Shown here: positions 30,201-37,724 of the stretch, one piece after another
Numbering within the stretch: the stretch's first letter is position 1
Layout: each line of letters starts with the position of its first letter
Source: Chloroflexota bacterium
Lineage (GTDB): Bacteria; Chloroflexota; Anaerolineae; Anaerolineales; Anaerolineaceae
Reading direction: 5' to 3'
Length of the DNA: 63,396 bases
NCBI GenBank assembly: GCA_029561345.1
Contig: JAKQJC010000048.1
Span: forward strand, 1 to 63,396
Notes under the pieces: generated by a model
The model's database searches: none
The model's input: the letters and a program-made list of their open reading frames with translations, nothing else
Told to the model about the DNA's origin: nothing
Made by a program: the position numbers and the translations under genes

Positions 30201-33200
30201 ACGCAGCTTCAAAATGTCAAAATTAAAGTGGATGCCCTGGTGATTGGCGGCGGCAAGGCCAGCTTTGCTCTGCCCGAGATCAAGATAGGCGGGGCCGATT
30301 ACGCCAAGCTGGTCAATGGAAAGGTCAGCCTGGTGTTGGAAGATACTGGATATATCCTGAGCGGCCAGGCAGCCTTGCAGATTACACTGCCCGATAATTC
30401 TGTCAGCTTTAACACCCGGATTGTGGTGGATCAGGGCGGGCAGCTGGTTGGCACGTTGAAGAATCTGGAATTGACCCTGGCTTGCAGCAAGCTGACCATG
30501 AAGGCCGTCACGGTGACGGCCCTCGGGGTGTTCCCCGAAGCCTCCATTCTGGATGTGTATTTGAAGAGCGCCAGCGGGCAGAAATTTAAAGTTGCCCTGA
30601 CGGGGGTGGCCATCACTGGCGCTGGCCTGGTGCTGAACAACGGCCCCTTTAATGTGCCGCTGGCGGATATCAAGGTTGGCAACGGCAAAAACATGCGCTA
30701 CGGCAATGTGCTGGCCAAGTTGGATACAGACGCGGGCAGCTATATTTATAATTTTGATGTCAGCATGCAGCTGCGCCTGCCGCAGAATAACCTGGATATC
30801 CCCCTGGCGGTGCGCGTGGATTCCAGCGGTGAATTTGGCGACACGATGGAAAAGTTAAAACTGGATGTCTCATTTGGCACACTGGTATTGGAAAACGTGT
30901 TTTTTGACACCAGCGGACTTGAATCTGAAGACGCCAAACTCAGCCTGGTCAAAGGCTCCATGGTCAATATCTTCAAGAATCTGGATGATGTGAAAATTAA
31001 TGAGAACGGTCTTTCATTGGGAGACACCTTCCCCATTCACGATTTCAACATCGCCGAGGTGTTCAGCATTTCTGATGCCAGCCTGACCCTGGGCATAGGG
31101 CGGGACCGCAACTACATTTTCACCCTCAAAGGTACGGTTGAAATGAACGCCCCGGGAATCAGCGCCACCAGTGGGGCCAGCAGCAACCTGATTTTCTTCT
31201 CCAATGGCGATGTGACAGGCGACCTTGCTCCTTTCTATGTTGAAATTGTTGGTTTGCGGCTCTTGGTGGGTGGCGGCAAGTTTGAGAATGACATCTTCTT
31301 GACCAAACAAGCGGGCTTGAAAATGCCCGATGCCTGGGGCGGCGCCAGCGTGCAGGTTTATAACCTGCGGATTTCGCCAGGCGGTGTGCGCATTGGCGGA
31401 GGCCGTTTTGAAATTCCGAGCGTGAAGGCGGGCAGCGTCAGTCTGGCCAATCTGTACGGCGAATTTATGGAAGAAGGCAACGGCTGGGTAATCAGCGCGG
31501 GCGGGAAGTTCCTGGTGCCTGGCCTGGGCGGCGGCAAATCCTGCGGCATTGTGGTGGGCGTGACCTTTTACCTGGAAACAGGGCAGCAGCCTGCCATGAT
31601 CATTTCAGATGCTGATGAGCGCACCCCACTGCTGCCTTCCATTTCCTGCAGCCCGGCACAGCGGCGCGAAGCCAGTATGGAAGATCTGGCTGCTGATTAT
31701 GAAGAATTTGCCGAGGGCGACCGCTCCATGAGAGGCGCTTTTGCCTTGCGCAGGGTGATTGTTGGCCTCGAAGGCTGCGAAATCCCCATTGGCAGCACAG
31801 GTTTCTACCTTTCCCGCGTGGTGGGCACCCTGACTCTTAACCAGGGAACCACCAAAATTGACCTGGAAGTGACCGTCACCGGCGGGCCGCGTTTTGGCGA
31901 CACACGCGCCATTCGCGGGGATATGGCGTTGAATCTGGCATTTGAGCCCTGGAAGATGGACCTTGCCGGTTCGGTAACGGTGTTCTCCATTTTCAAAGCA
32001 GCCGAAATGTCTGCAACGGCCAAACAGAACTTTTTCTCGGCATCCATCAAGATCAGGCAAATCTGGCCGCCGTTGGTGGGCCAGGCCAGTTTCACCGTCT
32101 GGACCACGGATGGCAAGTTCCACCTGATTGGCCGGGCGAGCGTTGAAATTCTAATTGAGGCAGGTTCCATCTTTAATTACTGCCTGGATATGGGTTTGTT
32201 TAAAATTTGCATCTACATCCCGCCTTATGACATCAACCTTGGCGGCGTTTATGTTGAGTTTGGTGAATTTGTCAAAGGTTCAGGCTCAGCCTGGGGCCTG
32301 AAGGGCTGGATTTCTGTCTTTGGTTTTGATGTGGGTATTTTCTTTGACTCCAGCGGGCGGTTCAAGGTTGGGAGTGTGGATGAATTCCACCTGGTGACGC
32401 CGCCCGAAGTGCGGCGCGCCCTGGCTCTGCAGCGCAAAGTGCAGGCCAAAGCGGTGCAGCTCGACACTCTTTCGGCACAGGACCTGGCGTTGATGCATGA
32501 TATATCGGCCAACGCCACTCAAACCATCATCACCAAACAGGTGCCGGTCAAAACGGATACCATGTTCATCCTTGCGCAGGTGGGAACAGGCCTGGGCTTC
32601 TCACTGCGCTCGCCATCGGGCAAGCTGGTCACCCCCGATTCCCTGCCGGCAGGTGTCTCATATAACACCTCAACCCAGGATGGCAACAAACAGGATATTT
32701 TCAGCGTGCAAAGTGCTGAAAAAGGCGAGTGGCAAATGATCATCACCGGTGACCCGGATAATGCCCAGTTCCTGGCGCAAATGCTGGGCGCCAACCCGCC
32801 GCCGGTCATCGAGGATGTGGAGATCACCGATTTGGGGAACAACCAGATTCGGGCAGCCTGGAAGCTGACTTCTGATGAAGCTGATACCAGCCTGGCTGTT
32901 TATGCCAACCCCGGCGCAACCTTTGAACTGGCAACTGAAACCGGTGTGATCATGCCGGTTTATGACGGCATTCCGGTGATGCAGGATGTGACTTCTGCCC
33001 TGGACGGCACCCTGTCCACGGCCAACATCAACCTGAACAGCCTGCCCGCCGGCACCTATTCCATCTGGCTGACCTCGGATGATGGCCGCAACCCGCCGAG
33101 CCGTATTTACGCCACGAAAACCATTGAAGTGACACACGTCTGGGCATCCACCTGGGAGTCAGGCATTCAGGCCTCACCGTCATACAGGACTCTGGATGTG

Positions 33201-36200
33201 GCCTGGAACCGGCATCCCAATCCGGATGCCGACTCTTATGCACTGCTTTACAGCACCGCACCTGATGGGTCAGATCCGGTGCGGATGGATGTGGGCCCCT
33301 TCTATGCGTTTACGTTGGATACCCTCACTCCCGGCCAGATGTATTATCTGTGGCTGGAGGCCGCTGATCTGGACACCGGGCTGGTTTCCACTTCTGAAGT
33401 GACCACCGGTGTGCCCGAAGGTCAAAACCTGACCCTGCAGACCGCAGCCACCACCCTGAACCTGATTGCTGGGGCATCCGCCACGGTGGATGTGACCATG
33501 AAAACTTCCACCTATCCAGTGATGGCGCCGGTGGCTATGACCGAGGGCAGGGTGGCAGACGGGCTTTATCTGGATGTGCCGTCAGATCCCTTCTGGCCGA
33601 CGGCCACAGGTGTGCAGAGCTTCTTTACCATCCGCACAGACGATGGCCTGCCCACCGGCTCATACACGGCACAGGTGGTGGTTTCGGGCGGCGGCACCGA
33701 GAAAGCCTTGAACTACACGGTCAATGTTGAAAACACCACGCCCGATTTCAGGCTGGCTGCTACGCCAACCACCATACTGGCTGAGGCTGAAGGCACTTAC
33801 ACGGTGGTTGTGCAGGCTGTACCGGTGTATGGTTTCAGTGCACCCATTGAGCTTGACCTGGACAGCCTGCCAGACGGCATGTCTTATGCTTACAGCCCGG
33901 CCTCCATCACCCCCGGTGTCACTTCGACCCTTGCACTGGAAGTTTCGCCTGAAGCGGCTAACGACACCCATATGCTCACCCTGCTGGGCAGCGGCAACTA
34001 CCTTAACCACGAATTATCCCTGCCCTTCACCATCAACCGTCCCCTCTTCCGTCTGGAAACAGAAAATGAACGGCTGGGCATGGAAGCAGGCAACCGGGTG
34101 GTCTTTGCCTTTGATCTGGTGCTGGAAAACTGGGATGATCCGGTGCTTCTCAGTCTGGATTCCTCCACCAGCATTCCGGGCGCGCGCTTGGGTCTGACCA
34201 CCGCTCCTCAACTGGCGCCGGAGGCCAGCCTGACGGTTTCGCAGGGTGGAACGTATTACGTTGAATTAATTACTTCCGCTGACACAGTGGAAGATACTTA
34301 TCCCATTCAGGTAAATGCGGTCAGCGGCGGCGCCGCGCGCAGTCTGGTGCTGCAGGCTCAGGTGATGCCTGCCAGCGGCACCACCAACCTGAAAGTGAGC
34401 CAAATCCAGCTCACAGCACCGGTGTTGGCAGGTTCTACTGCCACCATTCGTGTGGATGTGGTTAACCTCGGACCGAACCAGGCGACAGAGCTGGTGTTGA
34501 ATGCACGTCTTCCAGACCAGGTGACGCTGAACAGTGTGGAGACCGGCAATTGGCGTTGCAACCTGTCCAATAATCCTTTCCAGTGTTATATGGCTGGATT
34601 GGATATCGGTGAGACGGCTCGATTGTGGGTGACAATGAACATTGGCGCCGATATTCCGCAGTGGACGGAACTCCAAAGTCTGGCTATTGTGGATATGGCA
34701 GAACCTGACTTTGAAATTTTGGATAACAGCACCCGCCTGAATCTGCGCGTGGAGCATGAGGCAGACCTGGAAGTGACTCAATGGGCAGCCCCGGCTGCGG
34801 TGACTTCGGGTGAACCCGCTGCCTATACCATGACGGTGACCAACCATGGGCCATCGATTGCGGCGGATACGGTTTTGCTGAACATGCTCCCGAATGGCGT
34901 GACAGTCGTTTCGGCTCTGGTAAGCGCGGGAAGCTGCGACCTGAGTGTACCCGGCCAGGTGGCCTGCAAGGTCGGATCGCTGACAGCTGGTGAAACGGCC
35001 GCCGCCACCCTGACTTTGAGTGCCCTGCCGGCAACCCGCGGCACCCTGACCAATCACCTGACGGGTTTCAGCAGCACCACGGATCCTAATCCGGCCAACA
35101 ATCAGGCTCTGGCGACGGTGACCGTCCAGCCGCAGGTGGATTTGAGTGTGATCGCCAGCGCTCTGCCGGATCCGGCTGTGGCGGGTCGGATGCTTTCTTA
35201 CACGTTTGAGGTTGGGAATGCTGGTCCATCGGATGCCAATGATGTTGTGTTCAGCGGTCAATTCTCCAAGAAGATTTCTGACCTGAATGTCAGTGCCACC
35301 AACGGCGACTGCGCCATTAACGGCGCGGGCGACACCTGGTTGGTGACCTGCCAGATGGGCACTCAGATTCCCCAGATAAAGAACTACATCCGGGTGTACG
35401 GAATGGTGCAGACGGATGTGGCTGCTGCAACCACCCTGCCCAGCCAGGCCAGTGTGGTCACAGGCGGCGGGGAAACCGAGATTCAGCCGGCAAACAATGC
35501 CGTTTCTCTCGGCCGCAGGGTGAATGCCCAGGCGGACCTGGCAATGACCATAACCAGCGTCACCAATACGGTGCGCCTGAACCAGGAAATCACATATATC
35601 GCCACGATCACCAACCACGGCCCTTCAGATGCCCTGGCTGCCCAGATGACCAGTGACCTGCCGGACGGCTTTACCCCCAGCAGCCTGACAGCCACCCAGG
35701 GCAGCTGTGCGGTGACAGATGGCCGGCTGGCCTGTTCCCTGGGTCTTTTGCCGGTGAATCAGGCAGCCACGCTGACCCTGGTGATGCTGCCGGTGGGTGG
35801 TGTGAAGCCAACCAATGAAGTGATTGTGAAGGCCACGAGTCAATTGCCTGATCCGCAGGGCGAGAATAATCAGGCTGCCGTGCTGACCGAGGTGCTGCTT
35901 AAGGTGGATATGATGGTGGATCACTTTGTGAATCCGGAAAATCCGGCTCCGGGGGAACGCGCTGCCTACTATGTAACGGTGGAGAACTTATCTGGGGTGA
36001 CGGCAAAACCGGTAACGGCAACAGTGATGGTATCCAAAGTACTGACAGATCTGCGTATCACCAATCCGCTTTGCGTGGTCAGCGACAGCGGGACAAGCTG
36101 GGTCATCACCTGCAACTATGAACAACTGAGCGGCGGGGAGAAGAAGAGCATCATCTTCTCTGGCATGGTGCCGATTGATACTCCGGCCGGCAAGATCACC

Positions 36201-37637
36201 AGCGAAGTGACCGTCACCAGCGCCAACGGCGAATTGAGCGGAAACCTTGGCAATAATGAAGATATGCTGACCACGACGTTGGTGCCGCGGACAGATTTGA
36301 GCCTGACCCTTGCGGCTTCAGCAGCACTGGTGCGGGTGGGTGATCCGGCCAGCTATCAGATTTCTGTGACCAACACAGGCCCATCTCATGCATCGGAAGT
36401 GCTGCTCACCCAGGTTCTGCCGCCCGAATTGATCAATGTGACGGTACAGCCAGCGGCCAATTGTGCGCTGCTGCCGGGAAGTGTGACCTGCGCCTGGGAC
36501 TCTCTGCTGTTAGGGCAGACGGCCACGGCTGTGGTAAGCGGCGTGGTTTCATTGGATGCCGCGGCGCCGCTGGAGACCCTGGTTTCGGTGACCGGCTCTC
36601 AGGTGGACCCGCAGAATTTGAACAACAGTGCCAGGCACAGCCTGGATATTCAGACTATCACCGACCTGAGCCTGGCCCTCAGCAGCCCGGTCTCGCTGAC
36701 TGAAGCGACCAGCGGCGGTCTGATGAGATTGACCCTGACAGCTGCCAACCTGGGGGCCTCGCAGGCCAACCAGTCAACGTTGACTGTGTCCTTCCAGCCT
36801 GCCGGGCAGGTGGAAATGGTGAATGTCAGCCAGGGAAGCTGCACAGCCGGCGCCGAATTGGTATGCGACCTGGGCCAGATGGCCTTAAATCAGATGGCCA
36901 CTGTGACGCTGGATCTGCGGGTGCCAGCGGAGTTTACTGGCAATCTGGTGACCTGGGCCACTCTGGAAACAGACTCGTATGATTCAGAATCCAACAACAA
37001 CCTCGTCACCCAGACCACAGTAGTCAAAGATGAGATTGAAATCTATGCAGATGATTTTGAAGACAGCACACTCGACCCGGTCTGGGCATTGGGTGGGATG
37101 ACCGGCACAGCGCCATCAGGCGAAAAATTTCTGGGCAGTTTCTCCACCCAGACAGCCCGCCTGAAACTGGACATCTTGCCAGCCCACGACCTGGTGTTGG
37201 TCAGCTTTGACCTGTATATCCTGAACAGTTGGAAGGGCAACGGCAGTGCTCAGCCTGATTTAAATGTCATTGATCCGGACCGGCTGGCCGATATGAATGT
37301 GACCATGCCCTCCATCTGGCAGACTTATCAGGTGGGGCAGGCGCCGCTGGTGTACACCACCTTCAGCAACCTGAGCCAGTTCCAGCAGGCGTTCCCCGGA
37401 GAATATCCAGGTTCGGCCAACCCGGCACAGACGCAGGCTGCGGCAATGCAGATACTGGGATATCCACAGGGTGATGCCGTGTATAAAATGTTCCTGCTGA
37501 TCCCGCATTCGGATGCTGAGATACAGCTTGATTTCAGCGCATTGTATTTGCAGGATGCTTCCTGGGCGCTCGATAATATTAAGGTGCGGCTGCAAAGCGG
37601 TTATGTTCAGATGTTCCTTCCAATGATGATCAATTAA
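24285..37637 (+). CDS. Giant 4450-residue mosaic secreted protein (DUF11 modules, beta-propeller, beta-rich core, FLP tail)
   Basis: The start at 24285 is fixed by AAGGAG (24273-24278). Residues 1-31 form a signal peptide. There follow a Pro/Ser-rich unique region (to about 380), three DUF11-like modules (about 380-790), a propeller-like section of five or six VYAI...(L/V)YIGGxF...IARWNG...W repeats (about 800-1150), five DUF11 modules (to about 1780), a long Gly/Lys/Asp-rich beta section resembling AsmA-like or LPS-transport grooves (about 1780-2705), fibronectin-like domains (about 2850-3080), seven further DUF11 modules (about 3366-4245) and a lectin-like C-terminal domain opening DDFEDSTLDPVW. 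It ends YVQMFLPMMIN. No frameshift occurs in 13.35 kb. Likely a surface or matrix adhesin; the propeller and core suggest ligand or glycan binding, but no enzyme motif was seen. Confidence 0.85.
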   Translation: MYRKLTLSLRILVTLVIVMTQFLEPVGVALAYGQPAQTTRIWSLSGVMRSVLSGVNFSPVETPQQAFMSLLNTYMNLPQDTPVEVVAEYDRQLQVAAERLSSGGTNNAPYNYTLLGQPDAANTPGTAWQLSALPEGDRQVFDKTFNQMLESSISKTGTEDSNPVPASSSPQPFGPSATESNTTPKSTAPRYTEPVPAPSRFARPDPAAGEPREIAKPMDLMSRVADEIKVEMKGYYYLDGSGVDPKGNSYDFPNNAVDCEGVGEVAEFDMLFNIYSAAGVAAEYNPGIYGVAPGGWIDVNLSTIIDLTVSTPSIALESYGWEVDSSGNANEWIANVWLEFNEFTNPELGNGEEKYIDAYAECDYRLYYVMTWQGPGYTDLNTDVSIVSSGTSGDGVTHPGDPIRYRVEVTNQGPAVAKSGTLMNTLPAALLDPTNITTGGGMTCSTADSCTFTNLAKGSTAWMEFSATVDRYVGNIKFEAEAFVDSENQDDNEADNKASIDKMIVPAHADIQISAQQISPLNGRYAGEDITYRMTIRNNGPDKAFLVNVDNTAPNNTSGIWSDPSDPYDVDCSSGDDCVIDLLGPGGSVYIDYTATVNDWFWGNVTGYTGVSINTTYNNAAFDPTSNNNANQTIYVPPDALLSLTFDQPAIWQKTRAGDTLYPTTITVLNGEGSPVGSGHSQAVDVRLQVNPPAGSAVTPPDDMVCTAASPSFSADTCKLNNLMQNIQQTTVMTITLPDTLEEVVTHTVQARPFMNTNGTDGFSPSFANYGRPVQSSYAYVNQVTRLTNWNIHIGQPGVPQGVYAIAYSQDKMYIGGGAANAPASGFLAYLNKATMSWVYLSNTLNGPVYALEPDGSGGVYVGGAFSGAAGNLTDARYLVQVSKTGQWSNVNGGVESLPDAADAVYAIRLSDTGKLYIGGHFDQVGAGLATPVEARSIAVLDLNSSTWTQIGPEGLSGSSETSGVYTIALDGDYVYAGGEFTYGGITAETDTKSDNIIRWNNLYGAWEKIGSPNSTVRSAVVIDSRLFIGGEFTRVDETDSRGIAMWYEGKWYTLGIDPTLGGRVNALAVVGHELYAAGEFTRIGGQTASRIARWNGVKWIPLGLGVNDKVFAIAVEPGTPDVAVGGEFVGVSGTVGSEPMVPSNHIAHYQSRINDLSIQMITQTTGMLGDPITYTLSITNNGAQSATEVSVWDWLPQGFTYQSNTGGCAQSGEFVRCNVGTLAAGGTWNVTLYGQISPEAASNMDNIAYVTSRFPDMTPENNVARQVLQTGALSDLSLAMTGTVSAVSGSDISFNLTAHNGGPSSGVQTRVVFTLPNGGAAFRNSLGANCNVTKNYTNLLEVTCGLGSMPPGATSTFTLTLNSASTVLGNLPSEAYITSLQPDENLANNSATASTFLSPEADMYVALSAPKLALPEEFPSRYNLTVTNRGLSAGSAQAVVTLPVQVTFSSATTGCVYQSSPHQVVCSQANLLPGQTMQQTISFLVKTDTPDGTVLVTQASVASTNTLDPDPANNFVSTSTMVVTDPSAVGTDLKVTQNVSATTRAGDTATFTITLFNQGAAAARNVVVEDILPAGMTFSPFSSSGFCYEALPGVVNCTLSALANGESRTVLVGGRINAALATGTALVNNTRVYSSVADYEQEDNRSTITSTVVVASDLALTMTVNDSQILQNEVVTYTLVVTNNGPSVATSISLVNPQPDEMNLISSAVPSNGTCSVTTLTVNCTLNDLQPAQTSTIQLVVTGQVGLIVNQATVSNLTDAKTSNNTAQLTVRVSALGRNKIVYGPIEVQADVVYNRPDGSKQGIGEIWLGRNYSLSNYRDTVTLNSAGTLLSGSGTVTMREEGLDMFTGRFTVDLNGILTPAADVIWRLDQIAGFDVNGSLAISRIDLVNGITYGTATLHLKPNPAIDLYRQANFTITPNAKGPQYGGTLNDFELSLAGCVMEMTSPMIVNDGILSQYALFNLPANLGGGGTQLQNVKIKVDALVIGGGKASFALPEIKIGGADYAKLVNGKVSLVLEDTGYILSGQAALQITLPDNSVSFNTRIVVDQGGQLVGTLKNLELTLACSKLTMKAVTVTALGVFPEASILDVYLKSASGQKFKVALTGVAITGAGLVLNNGPFNVPLADIKVGNGKNMRYGNVLAKLDTDAGSYIYNFDVSMQLRLPQNNLDIPLAVRVDSSGEFGDTMEKLKLDVSFGTLVLENVFFDTSGLESEDAKLSLVKGSMVNIFKNLDDVKINENGLSLGDTFPIHDFNIAEVFSISDASLTLGIGRDRNYIFTLKGTVEMNAPGISATSGASSNLIFFSNGDVTGDLAPFYVEIVGLRLLVGGGKFENDIFLTKQAGLKMPDAWGGASVQVYNLRISPGGVRIGGGRFEIPSVKAGSVSLANLYGEFMEEGNGWVISAGGKFLVPGLGGGKSCGIVVGVTFYLETGQQPAMIISDADERTPLLPSISCSPAQRREASMEDLAADYEEFAEGDRSMRGAFALRRVIVGLEGCEIPIGSTGFYLSRVVGTLTLNQGTTKIDLEVTVTGGPRFGDTRAIRGDMALNLAFEPWKMDLAGSVTVFSIFKAAEMSATAKQNFFSASIKIRQIWPPLVGQASFTVWTTDGKFHLIGRASVEILIEAGSIFNYCLDMGLFKICIYIPPYDINLGGVYVEFGEFVKGSGSAWGLKGWISVFGFDVGIFFDSSGRFKVGSVDEFHLVTPPEVRRALALQRKVQAKAVQLDTLSAQDLALMHDISANATQTIITKQVPVKTDTMFILAQVGTGLGFSLRSPSGKLVTPDSLPAGVSYNTSTQDGNKQDIFSVQSAEKGEWQMIITGDPDNAQFLAQMLGANPPPVIEDVEITDLGNNQIRAAWKLTSDEADTSLAVYANPGATFELATETGVIMPVYDGIPVMQDVTSALDGTLSTANINLNSLPAGTYSIWLTSDDGRNPPSRIYATKTIEVTHVWASTWESGIQASPSYRTLDVAWNRHPNPDADSYALLYSTAPDGSDPVRMDVGPFYAFTLDTLTPGQMYYLWLEAADLDTGLVSTSEVTTGVPEGQNLTLQTAATTLNLIAGASATVDVTMKTSTYPVMAPVAMTEGRVADGLYLDVPSDPFWPTATGVQSFFTIRTDDGLPTGSYTAQVVVSGGGTEKALNYTVNVENTTPDFRLAATPTTILAEAEGTYTVVVQAVPVYGFSAPIELDLDSLPDGMSYAYSPASITPGVTSTLALEVSPEAANDTHMLTLLGSGNYLNHELSLPFTINRPLFRLETENERLGMEAGNRVVFAFDLVLENWDDPVLLSLDSSTSIPGARLGLTTAPQLAPEASLTVSQGGTYYVELITSADTVEDTYPIQVNAVSGGAARSLVLQAQVMPASGTTNLKVSQIQLTAPVLAGSTATIRVDVVNLGPNQATELVLNARLPDQVTLNSVETGNWRCNLSNNPFQCYMAGLDIGETARLWVTMNIGADIPQWTELQSLAIVDMAEPDFEILDNSTRLNLRVEHEADLEVTQWAAPAAVTSGEPAAYTMTVTNHGPSIAADTVLLNMLPNGVTVVSALVSAGSCDLSVPGQVACKVGSLTAGETAAATLTLSALPATRGTLTNHLTGFSSTTDPNPANNQALATVTVQPQVDLSVIASALPDPAVAGRMLSYTFEVGNAGPSDANDVVFSGQFSKKISDLNVSATNGDCAINGAGDTWLVTCQMGTQIPQIKNYIRVYGMVQTDVAAATTLPSQASVVTGGGETEIQPANNAVSLGRRVNAQADLAMTITSVTNTVRLNQEITYIATITNHGPSDALAAQMTSDLPDGFTPSSLTATQGSCAVTDGRLACSLGLLPVNQAATLTLVMLPVGGVKPTNEVIVKATSQLPDPQGENNQAAVLTEVLLKVDMMVDHFVNPENPAPGERAAYYVTVENLSGVTAKPVTATVMVSKVLTDLRITNPLCVVSDSGTSWVITCNYEQLSGGEKKSIIFSGMVPIDTPAGKITSEVTVTSANGELSGNLGNNEDMLTTTLVPRTDLSLTLAASAALVRVGDPASYQISVTNTGPSHASEVLLTQVLPPELINVTVQPAANCALLPGSVTCAWDSLLLGQTATAVVSGVVSLDAAAPLETLVSVTGSQVDPQNLNNSARHSLDIQTITDLSLALSSPVSLTEATSGGLMRLTLTAANLGASQANQSTLTVSFQPAGQVEMVNVSQGSCTAGAELVCDLGQMALNQMATVTLDLRVPAEFTGNLVTWATLETDSYDSESNNNLVTQTTVVKDEIEIYADDFEDSTLDPVWALGGMTGTAPSGEKFLGSFSTQTARLKLDILPAHDLVLVSFDLYILNSWKGNGSAQPDLNVIDPDRLADMNVTMPSIWQTYQVGQAPLVYTTFSNLSQFQQAFPGEYPGSANPAQTQAAAMQILGYPQGDAVYKMFLLIPHSDAEIQLDFSALYLQDASWALDNIKVRLQSGYVQMFLPMMIN

Positions 37638-37647
37638 ACATATTTTT

Positions 37648-37672
37648 CTGAGGGCAGAAAACCTGCCCTCAG
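37648..37672. terminator. Hairpin between the two secreted-protein genes
   Basis: Perfect arms CTGAGGGCAG (37648-37657) and CTGCCCTCAG (37663-37672) with a five-base loop lie 10 bases past the giant gene's stop. The T-run is on the upstream side, so on the plus strand this is a hairpin without a U-tract: perhaps a weak terminator or an mRNA 3'-end stabiliser that lets some transcription reach the next gene. Confidence 0.45.
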
Positions 37673-37724
37673 AAAGTTATTATCAAAAAATATGCTCCAT
37701 CTCATCAATCACCAGGAGGTCATC

